From Nocardioides cremeus (GTDB lineage: Bacteria > Actinomycetota > Actinomycetes > Propionibacteriales > Nocardioidaceae), in contig NZ_JAULSC010000016.1 in assembly GCF_030518195.1 (NCBI RefSeq), positions 40,596-104,595 on the forward strand: a stretch of 64,000 nucleotides of DNA. Direction: 5' to 3'. Both the position numbers and the translations under genes were made by a program. Positions 1-6,421 of this stretch are shown piece by piece. Position 1 is the stretch's first letter. The number at the start of each line of letters is the position of its first letter. The notes below the pieces were generated by a model that saw only the letters and a program-made list of their open reading frames with translations, searched no databases and was not told the origin of the DNA.

Positions 1-1
1 C

Positions 2-301
2 CGCTCCCGCGCCAAGAGCATCGCCGAGGAAGTCGTGGGCCAGTTCGGCGGCCAGGTCTCCTGGTACGCCCGCGGCGGCGTCTACCGCTCCAGCGGCGAG
101 ATCGCCGCCACCAGCGGCGGACGCTCGGTCGGGGCCTTGCGACAGGCACTGCAGGGGATGTCCATCGGTGGCCACCTCAGCCTCGACGCCGACGGCCGCG
201 GCGGCACCCTCGACGCTCGCATCGAACGGGTCTCGTCCGGCGTCGTACGCCGCGAGCTCGACGCCGACGCAGCGTTCGACGACATGGTCACCGGGCGCTG
301 A
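2..301 (+). CDS. Hypothetical protein, 5' end cut by the window edge
   Basis: An open frame enters from the left edge and ends at TGA 299-301; a GTG at 35 is available but the frame is open to base 2 with protein-like content (KSIAEE upstream of the GTG), so the gene probably begins outside the window. The visible part is soluble, with no membrane segment, and ends with an acidic tail. I do not recognise the family. It is convergent with the next gene, 15 bases away. Confidence 0.45.
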   Translation, partial: RSRAKSIAEEVVGQFGGQVSWYARGGVYRSSGEIAATSGGRSVGALRQALQGMSIGGHLSLDADGRGGTLDARIERVSSGVVRRELDADAAFDDMVTGR

Positions 302-316
302 GCAGAACGCAGGCCC

Positions 317-1036
317 TCAGCGCCGCCTCCGGCGCACGAGCAACCAGACGACCACCACGCACACCATAGTGCCGGCCACGGGCATGACCACACGCCAGGC
401 GGCCGGCAGACCGGGCCACGCCGGCACGAGGATGCCGCCGAGCAAGCCCAGGAACGCGACGACGAAGGTTCCTACCTGCAGCCCGCGGCTGTGGCGGTGC
501 TCCTCGAGTAGCTGACTGGTGTGGTCCGCAGATCGGCGCATCGCTGACAGCATCTGCTCGTGCCGCTCTGCCTCAAGGGTTGCTCGCTGTAGCCCGTACT
601 CGGCGAGGGCGGCTTCGGCTTCCTCTTGTTCCCGTGCGAGTTCTTCGCGCTGCTCGACCAGCTCTCGCTGCCAGTCGGCATACCCCTCCATCGCAGAGAG
701 CGGCTGGCGGTGCTTCACCAAGTCGTCGATCTGTGGCGTCCGCTGATCTCCAGACACGAGGTTCCGCTGGGTCAGGCCCGGCATGCCGAGACCGAGGCGG
801 AGGTCGAGACGGGGGTTCGCCGCTTGGTCGATTTGTTCGCTGATGGCTCGGTAGCTTGCGGTCTGGTCGGTGATCTGACGCAAGATCTCGGCGGCGGGTT
901 TCGCTTCTCCCCGGATCGCAGCCAGCCGTCGCGCAGCCAATGGGGGGATCGCGATGCCCTCTTGGTCGTCGTCGAAAATGACCTGTTGGGCTGCGGGCTC
1001 GTCCTTGCCGGCGACGGCGCCAGGTTCCTCGGTCAT
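317..1036 (-). CDS. Coiled-coil protein with two C-terminal membrane segments, unknown function
   Basis: The 239-residue product has a long charged helical stretch rich in Glu, Gln and Arg (about residues 115-180, likely coiled coil) followed by two hydrophobic segments near 187-205 and 215-235 and an all-Arg C-terminus, so it is probably anchored with the bulk in the cytoplasm. The start is placed at the ATG at 1036 (MTEEPG) because the upstream in-frame extension to 1123 is low in protein character. No catalytic motif seen. The family is not recognised; it is cargo of the integrated element. Confidence 0.7.
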   Translation of the reverse strand: MTEEPGAVAGKDEPAAQQVIFDDDQEGIAIPPLAARRLAAIRGEAKPAAEILRQITDQTASYRAISEQIDQAANPRLDLRLGLGMPGLTQRNLVSGDQRTPQIDDLVKHRQPLSAMEGYADWQRELVEQREELAREQEEAEAALAEYGLQRATLEAERHEQMLSAMRRSADHTSQLLEEHRHSRGLQVGTFVVAFLGLLGGILVPAWPGLPAAWRVVMPVAGTMVCVVVVWLLVRRRRR

Positions 1037-1128
1037 GGGGCAAGAGTAGGGCTCACCGGCGACACCTACCTGCAGATAGATGGCTGAGGAACTTCCACGT
1101 TTCAGGACGTCGCAGACCCGCACGGGAC

Positions 1129-1134
1129 TAGGGT
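1129..1134 (+). promoter_or_regulatory. -10 box (TAGGGT) of a leaderless promoter
   Basis: TAGGGT lies 7 bases before the ATG at 1142 and there is no ribosome binding site, so transcription probably starts at the start codon. The box also lies inside a GGGAC-TAGG-GTCC near-palindrome (1126-1138). Confidence 0.5.
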
Positions 1135-1141
1135 CCGGGCC

Positions 1142-1747
1142 ATGCGCTTTACCTTCCTGGTCCCGCTGCTATCTGTCACCCTGGCTGCTTGCGGTGGCGG
1201 AGGCGGCGAGGCGCAAGATGAGTCAGCGTCGACGCCCCCCGCCTCGGCGACCCCAACCCCGTCCGTCACTGCCAGCGAGTCGCCGACAGCCTCAGAGTCG
1301 GTAGACCCCTACGCACCGAACATCGGGAACCGAGCCCTCAAGGTTGGGCAGGCCCGTGAGGGCGAAGGAGTCGTCACGCGGGTGACGGAGTACCGCGGGG
1401 CTATGCAGCATCCCAGCAACCCCTACATCGTGCCTGGCAAGGGGAATCGCTGGGTCGGCGCCAAGGTAGAACAGTGCGTGCGCAAGTCCTACGGACAACC
1501 CTCCGAGGTCGTCTCGATCTACTTCGCCGTGGGGGACAGGAGCGGCGGGCTCTACGAGGCCGAGTCGTCCTCATGGGACGACTGGCCGCCGCTGCCTCAG
1601 TACCCGATGATCGAGCGCCAGGTGCAGCCTGGCGACTGCGCTGTCGGATGGATGCTCTTTCAGGTGCCGGCGGCCACGAAGGTCGAGACGGTCCAGTTCG
1701 GCGACTTCTACGGGGACGGGTCCGTCATCGCAGAGTGGCAGGTGTAG
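1142..1747 (+). CDS. Putative lipoprotein
   Basis: The 201-residue product begins with a short signal peptide ending in a lipobox (LAACGG, Cys at about residue 17), then a Gly/Ser/Thr/Pro-rich linker to about residue 55 and a globular domain. The globular part resembles extracellular DUF4352-type immunoglobulin-like domains (conserved GNRWVGAKV stretch), but this assignment is weak. It should be exported and lipid-anchored at the outer face of the membrane. Its mRNA looks leaderless. It overlaps the 3' end of the next, convergent gene by 23 bases. Confidence 0.75.
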   Translation: MRFTFLVPLLSVTLAACGGGGGEAQDESASTPPASATPTPSVTASESPTASESVDPYAPNIGNRALKVGQAREGEGVVTRVTEYRGAMQHPSNPYIVPGKGNRWVGAKVEQCVRKSYGQPSEVVSIYFAVGDRSGGLYEAESSSWDDWPPLPQYPMIERQVQPGDCAVGWMLFQVPAATKVETVQFGDFYGDGSVIAEWQV

Positions 1748-1904
1748 CGACAACGGCACCGCTGATGCTGCTGGTCGCGTCGACGACCTGGGCGAACCGG
1801 ACCGGGGTCATGCCGAGGCGTTCGAGGGCGTGGGTGTCGCGGGCGGCGGGGTAGCGGTAGTGCTTCGCTGCGAGCGTCAGCGCGGCCTTCTCGTTGTCGG
1901 TCAT
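1725..1904 (-). CDS. Small DUF3263-like protein
   Basis: About 59 residues from the ATG at 1904 (MTDNEKAALTLAAKHYR). The pattern of a helix, an aromatic/basic segment and a GMTPVRFAQVVDA-type helix resembles the actinobacterial DUF3263 family of small helix-turn-helix-like proteins, though it is divergent. An in-frame ATG at 1928 would add eight residues. It is divergent from the next gene, so both promoters lie in about 50 bases. Confidence 0.55.
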   Translation of the reverse strand: MTDNEKAALTLAAKHYRYPAARDTHALERLGMTPVRFAQVVDATSSISGAVVATPATLR

Positions 1905-1956
1905 GGCCGGCACGGTGCCAGGGGCCACCGACAGCCTCTACGGCATCATCGTGACC

Positions 1957-2196
1957 ATGAGCGACGGGGATCAGGACTGGTGGCGGACGCCGGTGGAGTA
2001 CGGCGGGATGCAGCCGTTGTCGCCGCTTCGGATGAAGGAGCTGGCCGGCGGGGTGCTCGGGCGGCCGGCGTTGACGTCGGCGGGTGAGCGGGACATGGCG
2101 CGGGCGGTGCTGTGGCTCCTCGACGAGCTCGAGCAGGAGCGTGGTCACCCTGTGCCGGCTCCGAGGGGCTCGATCAGCATCGGGCCGCAGGTGTAG
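1957..2196 (+). CDS. Hypothetical small protein
   Basis: Seventy-nine residues from the ATG at 1957 (MSDGDQDWWRTPVEYGG); in-frame upstream starts to 1894 exist but would overlap the divergent gene. The product is acidic, ends in SIGPQV, and has one helical segment (ERDMARAVLWLLDELEQER). No family recognised. Codon use fits a real gene; function cannot be stated. Confidence 0.5.
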   Translation: MSDGDQDWWRTPVEYGGMQPLSPLRMKELAGGVLGRPALTSAGERDMARAVLWLLDELEQERGHPVPAPRGSISIGPQV

Positions 2197-2384
2197 CTAG
2201 CCGGGCCGGGGTGGCTCGGCCCGTGGTCACTGTGACCGGTGTGGCTTCTGTGTCGGTAGGTTTCGCCACGGAGCGTCCCCGGCCCTACTCCCACATCCCC
2301 CCAGGGGTCGGGGGCGTTCCTTCTGCGTATCGCGTAGACGCCTTCTCCACGGCACAGGCGTCCGGCGGCTGGCAGGATGTTGCG

Positions 2385-3083
2385 ATGACGCACTCATCGC
2401 TGTCGGAACGGATCGCCCGGATCGCCCGCAAGCTCCAGGACGCACACGATCCGCTGGAGACCATGCAGACCGCCGTAGACCTGGCGGCGGCAGAGGTCGA
2501 TGGGTGCGACGGTGCGGCGCTCTCGATCGTGCACCGGCGCCGCCGGGTCGACACTCCTGCCGCCACTAGCGAGACGGCCCGCATCGCGGACCAGTTGCAG
2601 TACGAGCTGGGAGAGGGCCCGTGTCTGGACGCGATCTGGGAGGAGCGGCTCGTGCACAGCAGCGACCTGGCCACCGACCCACGCTGGCCGACGTGGGGAC
2701 CGAAGGTCGCAGCAGAGACCGGTGCGCGCAGCATCATGTGCTTCCAGCTGTTCACCGAGGCCGACACCGTGGGGGCGTTGAACCTGTACTCGGAGCGGCG
2801 TGGCTCGTTCGACGCCGAGGACCGCGACTCCGGGGTCGCGCTGGCGGCGCACGTCGCGGTCGCTGTGCGCGCCGCTCAGCAGGTCCAGACGATGAGCGAG
2901 GGCCTTGAGTCGCGGACGGTGATCGGTCAGGCGCAGGGGATCTTGATGGAGCGGTTCGAGATCGACGAGGAGCACGCGTTCGCGTTGCTGTCGCGGTTGT
3001 CCCAGGACACCAACACCCGGCTCCGGTCGCTGGCCGACGAGATCGTCCGGACACGCCAGGTCCCCTCAGGCGACCCTGCCTGA
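2385..3083 (+). CDS. GAF and ANTAR domain-containing regulator
   Basis: The 232-residue protein has a GAF-type sensor domain (about residues 20-160) followed by a C-terminal ANTAR domain (about 170-225; SRTVIGQAQGILMERF is the typical helix). ANTAR proteins bind paired RNA hairpins and act as antiterminators, so it is probably a signal-responsive RNA-binding regulator. No dedicated histidine kinase is adjacent. The ATG at 2385 lies 6 bases after a CAGGAT -10-like box with no ribosome binding site, suggesting a leaderless mRNA; a much longer in-frame extension upstream is not protein-like. Confidence 0.85.
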   Translation: MTHSSLSERIARIARKLQDAHDPLETMQTAVDLAAAEVDGCDGAALSIVHRRRRVDTPAATSETARIADQLQYELGEGPCLDAIWEERLVHSSDLATDPRWPTWGPKVAAETGARSIMCFQLFTEADTVGALNLYSERRGSFDAEDRDSGVALAAHVAVAVRAAQQVQTMSEGLESRTVIGQAQGILMERFEIDEEHAFALLSRLSQDTNTRLRSLADEIVRTRQVPSGDPA

Positions 3084-3238
3084 GTAGGCACGGTGAGCAC
3101 AGCGACCTCGATGTTGAGGGGCTGGTCGTGGTGCACCGGGAAGAAGGCAGACGGCGTAGCAGTATTTTCCGTCAGCGTCTCGAGTATCGAGTGTCTGTGG
3201 CCTGTGGTATAGGCCGCACCGGCTGACGCCCTCCAGGA

Positions 3239-3307
3239 CTTGTCAACAACCTGCCCACATGTAATTCTCTACTCATTGCTCCCCACCGTTCTCCGGAACT
3301 GGTGGGG
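3239..3307 (+). promoter_or_regulatory. Promoter and attenuator-like hairpin before the NYN gene
   Basis: TTGTCA (3239-3244) and TAATTC (3262-3267) have a 17-base spacing, a textbook promoter. About 14 bases downstream, CCCCACC (3281-3287) and GGTGGGG (3301-3307) form a hairpin that also pairs GTTC with GAAC, followed by CTTTTACTTT. It looks like an intrinsic terminator placed before the gene. The rest of the 3084-3326 gap shows nothing clear. Confidence 0.5.
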
Positions 3308-3326
3308 CTTTTACTTTGAGGCTGCC

Positions 3327-3956
3327 TTGGTTGAAGCACACGTAGTGGTGGACTACCAGAACATCCACTTGACCGCTCACGACCGGTTCTGCCCGGGCGG
3401 GGAGGCCAGGCACCTGTGCCTGATCCACCCGCTGCACTACGCCCTGCAGATCGTCGATCAGCGCAACCTGATCCTACGGCTCATGGCCGAGAAGTCTGGG
3501 AAGCCGTTTGTCCCCTGCACGCTCGGGACGGTGACCAGCTTCCGAGGTCAGCCCTCGAACCGCAGGGACCCAAACGGTTACCGCCGGAGTCAGGCGCAGC
3601 AATCGCACTGGACGAGGGACCCTCGTGCGCGAGTCCGGTACCGGGCGCTCAAGTACTACTCGCGCTCCGACGGTGGCTACGACATCAAAGAGAAGGGTGT
3701 CGACGTCCTAGTTGCGCTCGAGCTCGTGCAGCGTGCTGCGGCGGCGGAAGCGGAGCAGGCTGTCGTGATCCTGGCCGCCCATGACACCGACCAAGAGCCG
3801 GCCCTGGAACTGGCCAACCGCCTGGCCCCGGGTCGCATTGAGACCTCTGGTTGGCAGGACGAGAAGCGTCTCAAGATCCCCGGCGTCCAGATGTGGCACA
3901 CCTACCTGGATCAGAACCGCTTCGAGCGGTGCATCGACCGCAAGGACTACACGTAG
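3327..3956 (+). CDS. NYN domain (PIN-like) putative ribonuclease
   Basis: The product (about 209 residues) starts with VVVDYQNIHL, the first acidic motif of the NYN/PIN-like nuclease fold, and has two more conserved acidic segments (KEKGVDVLVALELV and AVILAAHDTDQEPALE), giving the usual Asp cluster for metal-dependent RNA cleavage. The TTG at 3327 is chosen because GAGG lies about 6 bases upstream and it sits just before the domain; GTG at 3345/3348 is also possible. The last gene before the small-gene operon of the integrated element. Target RNA is unknown; role in defence or RNA turnover is only inference. Confidence 0.75.
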   Translation: MVEAHVVVDYQNIHLTAHDRFCPGGEARHLCLIHPLHYALQIVDQRNLILRLMAEKSGKPFVPCTLGTVTSFRGQPSNRRDPNGYRRSQAQQSHWTRDPRARVRYRALKYYSRSDGGYDIKEKGVDVLVALELVQRAAAAEAEQAVVILAAHDTDQEPALELANRLAPGRIETSGWQDEKRLKIPGVQMWHTYLDQNRFERCIDRKDYT

Positions 3957-4023
3957 AGACAACCAAGACGCCCCGGCGTCCGCCCTTGTGAGGCGGACGC
4001 CGGGGCGTCGGTCGTGCGAGGCG

Positions 4024-4263
4024 TCAGACGTCGTACGTCGCGCCCCACACCTCCCACGGGGTCCGGTGCAGCACGTGCACGGCGAGCAGGTCGGCCGCAC
4101 GCTCGGTCACTGATCCCTCGGCCCTGGCGCGCTTGATCGCCCGGTCCTCCCGGCTGTCACGCTGCACACCCAGAGCCACCGGGCCCCCGTACAGGTCCAG
4201 CAGAGCCAACAGCGGGCCGGCGGGGAGCCGACCAGGACGCGGGGGCGCCGTCACGGCGGTCAT
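4024..4263 (-). CDS. Hypothetical small protein of the element operon
   Basis: Seventy-nine residues, starting at ATG 4263, which overlaps the stop of the upstream gene by 4 bases (ATGA). The N-terminus is Pro-rich, followed by a helical, charged segment (SREDRAIKRARAEG) and an ending TPWEVWGATYDV. No family recognised. The tight overlap indicates translation coupled to the DUF6907-like gene. A longer in-frame extension to 4698 overlaps that gene completely and was not accepted. Confidence 0.55.
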   Translation of the reverse strand: MTAVTAPPRPGRLPAGPLLALLDLYGGPVALGVQRDSREDRAIKRARAEGSVTERAADLLAVHVLHRTPWEVWGATYDV

Positions 4264-4580
4264 GACTCCGACTCCTGGTCGACGGCCGCGACGAGGGCCG
4301 CCAGCCTGGCGTGCCCTTCGGGGGTGGCGGTGGCGGCCAGGAAGGCCGCGAGCGCCTCGGGGGTCGCCTCGACGGTCACGGCCGACTGTCCCGGCCGGTC
4401 GCTTTCGAGCGCGATCAGGACGCCCTGGCCGCGGTCCTGCACGGGCCAGGCGTGCCAGCCGTCGCCGGGGGTGCCGGTGAGCTGCACGAGGTCGCCGGCG
4501 TGGAACTGGGCGTGGTCGCCGGGCTCGGTGTTGGTGCACCAGGTGTGGTCGGCGCAGGTGGTGGTGAGGGTGGTGGTCAT
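4260..4580 (-). CDS. DUF6907-like small protein
   Basis: The 106-residue product has the TCADHTWCTN motif near the N-terminus followed by a beta-rich segment with GDGWHAWPV and a C-terminal helical region, matching my knowledge of the DUF6907 family seen in actinobacterial phages and integrative elements. The ATG at 4580 has GGAAGG upstream. Function unknown. Second-last gene of a four-gene leftward operon. Confidence 0.65.
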   Translation of the reverse strand: MTTTLTTTCADHTWCTNTEPGDHAQFHAGDLVQLTGTPGDGWHAWPVQDRGQGVLIALESDRPGQSAVTVEATPEALAAFLAATATPEGHARLAALVAAVDQESES

Positions 4581-4642
4581 GGGGGTGCCTTCCGGTTGAG
4601 ACTCTGACCGCGTTCGGCATGGGCGCCGAGCGCGGGGTGGTG

Positions 4643-4990
4643 CTACATGCCGCGTCGGCGGCTGTGGTGCAGAGCGGGTCCTCCTTCCTGCGGGTCACGG
4701 GCGGCGAGGCCGCGCTGGCCGCGGATCAGGTCCTCGAGCTCGTCGACGCTGCGGCGGCAGGTCGGCGTCCACGCCGCCTCGGCCTGCTCACGAGGGGTCA
4801 TCTGCTCGATGGCCTCGTCCGAGGCGACCAGTACGTCGGCCGCGGCCTCGATGCACTCCTGCTCGCGATGGGCCATCTCTTGGGTCAGGGGGCCGTGACC
4901 CCGGTGAACCTTCCCGAGGTGGTCAACGGACCAGTAGGCAGGGCCGCACGCCACGGGGGCAGTGTCCATATCGCGCATCCTCGCCGTCAC
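4643..4990 (-). CDS. Hypothetical protein of the element operon
   Basis: The product has 115 residues; ATG 4990 overlaps the preceding stop codon by 4 bases (ATGA), supporting this start. It contains an acidic helical core (REQECIEAAADVLVASDE) and a basic His/Arg-rich C-terminus. No known domain recognised. The tight packing with neighbours on the same strand is typical of phage-like or ICE cargo operons. Confidence 0.55.
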   Translation of the reverse strand: MTARMRDMDTAPVACGPAYWSVDHLGKVHRGHGPLTQEMAHREQECIEAAADVLVASDEAIEQMTPREQAEAAWTPTCRRSVDELEDLIRGQRGLAARDPQEGGPALHHSRRRGM

Positions 4991-5241
4991 CGCCGACGGT
5001 GGCGGGACCGGACACCGTCGAGGGCGGCGTGCACGAACGATGTGACCCCGTCGGCACTGCCCCGGTCGATGCCGTGGTGCGCGGCGACGGCGTACAGCTC
5101 GAGAGCCAGGGCCACGGCAGCGTCGACCAGGGCCGGCGGCATGGGCGTGGCGGCGTACAACGCCGAGCGCCGCACCGACGCCTCGATGACGTCGCGGTCG
5201 GCGGCGGTCAGGGCGTGGCGCTGACCGGGGGAGTGGAGCAT
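4987..5241 (-). CDS. Hypothetical protein, first gene of the element operon
   Basis: Eighty-four residues from ATG 5241, with AAAGGA about 9 bases upstream. It is mostly helical (TAADRDVIEASVRR, PALVDAAVALALELYAV) with a basic tail and no recognised domain. A 10-bp palindrome GTGTGCACAC (5273-5282) lies in its probable promoter. It heads a leftward operon running to 4024. Confidence 0.55.
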   Translation of the reverse strand: MLHSPGQRHALTAADRDVIEASVRRSALYAATPMPPALVDAAVALALELYAVAAHHGIDRGSADGVTSFVHAALDGVRSRHRRR

Positions 5242-5272
5242 GGCGACAGGGTCCTTTCGTGCGTGCACTTGT

Positions 5273-5282
5273 GTGTGCACAC
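5273..5282 (-). promoter_or_regulatory. Palindromic operator candidate upstream of the element operon
   Basis: GTGTGCACAC is a perfect 10-bp palindrome about 32 bases upstream of the ATG at 5241, set in a TG-repeat-rich stretch. A repressor site is plausible; no regulator gene can be assigned. Confidence 0.3.
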
Positions 5283-5285
5283 CGC

Positions 5286-5316
5286 TTGGCATGAGGCGAA
5301 ACGGAACGTCATGGGG
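5286..5316 (+). repeat. Direct repeat copy 1 near the attachment site
   Basis: A 31-base segment matching 5357-5387 at 23 of 31 positions, including CGAAAC and CGTCA, offset by 71 bases. The pair lies between the first operon gene and the tRNA fragment, where arm-type sites for a tyrosine integrase or excisionase usually lie. Confidence 0.4.
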
Positions 5317-5356
5317 ACCGGCCGGGCTGGCGATGCTTGCGCCTGGGCGACACCCA

Positions 5357-5387
5357 TCGGCACCAGCCGAAACAGAGCGTCACGGGG
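5357..5387 (+). repeat. Direct repeat copy 2 near the attachment site
   Basis: Second copy of the 31-base repeat, ending 9 bases before the tRNA-Pro fragment. See the copy at 5286-5316. Confidence 0.4.
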
Positions 5388-5396
5388 GGCCGATCC

Positions 5397-5440
5397 CTGG
5401 GGGTCAAGGGGTCGCAGGTTCAAATCCTGTCAGCCCGACC
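5397..5440 (+). other. Attachment site: 3' fragment of tRNA-Pro(GGG)
   Basis: The segment reads from the anticodon loop (CTGGGGG, anticodon GGG at 5399-5401) through the 3' anticodon stem TCAAG, the T arm (GCAGG-TTCAAAT-CCTGT) and the 3' acceptor strand CAGCCCG to the discriminator A. Immediately upstream, the sequence does not complete the anticodon stem (expected CTTGA, found GATCC), so no D arm or 5' acceptor is present. This is the displaced 3' end of the host tRNA gene, i.e. an attR-type site; the reconstituted tRNA should lie at the far left end of the element. Confidence 0.75.
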
Positions 5441-5447
5441 GAACGAC

Positions 5448-5487
5448 AACCGCCTCTGACCTGCTGAGACGCAGGTCAGAGGCGGTT
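5448..5487 (+). terminator. Strong intrinsic terminator behind the tRNA fragment
   Basis: A perfect 17-bp stem (AACCGCCTCTGACCTGC and its complement) with a 6-base loop, followed by CTCTTTTCTC. It is probably the original terminator of the tRNA-Pro gene, left in place after integration. Confidence 0.85.
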
Positions 5488-5553
5488 CTCTTTTCTCCAC
5501 GGCGGGGGTCTCGGCGCGGGTAGAGCCTGCGGCCTGCCCGTCGTACCCAGGAG

Positions 5554-5567
5554 CCCCCCCCCCCCCC
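5554..5567 (+). repeat. Run of 14 C between ribosome binding site and start codon
   Basis: AGGAG (5549-5553) is followed by 14 consecutive C and then directly by ATG (5568). The spacing of 14 is longer than the usual 5-9, so a change in tract length would change translation of the downstream membrane protein gene. Confidence 0.8.
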
Positions 5568-6344
5568 ATGCCTGATCAGCCCGACAGTGCCCCCGAGACC
5601 TTCGACGAGGCTGTCGCGCGCCACGTCGCGGGCTTCCGTGCCCGACGAGAGGGCTGGTCGACCACGGTGACCAGCCCCGTCGTCGACCGAGCCGCCCGCG
5701 AGGCGCGCGAGCGCACCGAGACGGTGATGAAGGTCGGGTTCCTGTGCTCCGCCTTCACCCCCGTCTTCGTGCTGCTGCCCTACTCGGGCATCTCGGTGGT
5801 GGTGGCGTGGGTGCTGGCCGGGCTCTGGTTCTTCGTGTGCTTCGTCGTCTTCGTCGTCCCCGCCTTCACGGCCACGACCAGCGAGGACGAGCCGTCGTGG
5901 GTCGACGTGCCCGACGACGCGGCCAGCGCCTACGAGGAGTTCCCGCGTGCCTTGTCCCGGCTGCGCGCCGGTGAGGCCGCCCCGGACGTCGTCGCGGCCG
6001 TCGAGGCGCAGCGACCGGTGCTCGACGCGACCCTGGTGCAGCTGGGCCGCCTGAGCAGCGAGAACGACCCGGGCTCGCCGCAGAGCGCCGCGCTGCGCGA
6101 GCGGATCGTGACCATCGTCGGCCAGGTCAAGGCGCTGGTCGACCTCGATGCGCGCCGCCAGGACCTGGCGCACGCCGCGCTGCTCGTCGACGGCTGCAGG
6201 ACCCGTCGACGACACGTCTCGCCGAGGCGGCGCAGCTGGTCGTGGACGAGACCCGGTCCCTCGAGACCACCCTTGCCGCGCGCTCCAGCGAGGTCTGAGG
6301 GGAAGCTGCTGGCGGAGATGCTGGCGCCTGTGCGGGGAGCTTGA
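5568..6344 (+). CDS. Membrane protein with two central membrane segments; probable frameshift near the end
   Basis: The product has a charged N-terminus, two adjacent hydrophobic segments (about residues 53-75 and 79-102) and a helical cytoplasmic region. From about residue 208 the frame turns Arg/Pro/Ser-rich and loses protein character, while the +2 frame from base ~6195 continues naturally (LQDPSTTRLAEAAQLVVDE) and ends at TGA 6296-6298. One missing G near 6190-6195 would restore a protein of about 243 residues. Family not recognised. Expression may depend on the 14-C tract before the ATG. Confidence 0.6.
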   Translation: MPDQPDSAPETFDEAVARHVAGFRARREGWSTTVTSPVVDRAAREARERTETVMKVGFLCSAFTPVFVLLPYSGISVVVAWVLAGLWFFVCFVVFVVPAFTATTSEDEPSWVDVPDDAASAYEEFPRALSRLRAGEAAPDVVAAVEAQRPVLDATLVQLGRLSSENDPGSPQSAALRERIVTIVGQVKALVDLDARRQDLAHAALLVDGCRTRRRHVSPRRRSWSWTRPGPSRPPLPRAPARSEGKLLAEMLAPVRGA

Positions 6345-6408
6345 GCCGGAGCCCTCGACACAACGCGGCTGGTCCCGCGGCTCGACCGTGACTGTCGGTG
6401 GTCGCCTC

Positions 6409-6414
6409 TAGGGT
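6409..6414 (+). promoter_or_regulatory. -10 box (TAGGGT) of a leaderless promoter
   Basis: TAGGGT ends 7 bases before the ATG at 6422, with no ribosome binding site between them. Confidence 0.5.
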
Positions 6415-6421
6415 CGAAGAC

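Larger units (their letters stand above)
1..5440. mobile_element. Right end of an integrative element (prophage or ICE-like), left end outside window
   Basis: The stretch ends at a 44-base 3' fragment of a tRNA-Pro gene (5397-5440), the usual scar left where an integrase has inserted DNA into a tRNA 3' end. Left of it lie mostly small, poorly conserved genes of accessory type, several in ATGA-overlapping pairs; right of it the host-type genes begin. No integrase, relaxase or phage structural gene is visible, so the integrase is presumably near the left end, beyond this window. The boundary is seen directly; the mobile origin of the left side is inferred. Confidence 0.6.

Noticed and set aside
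1126..1138. DosR-like palindrome overlapping the lipoprotein promoter
   Set aside because: The overlap with the TAGGGT box could produce the pattern by chance and the gene type does not fit the regulon.
5323..5438. A complete tRNA gene using CGGGCTG (5323-5329) as the 5' acceptor arm
   Set aside because: It would be 116 bases long with no D arm and an incomplete anticodon stem; the 3' fragment interpretation fits better.
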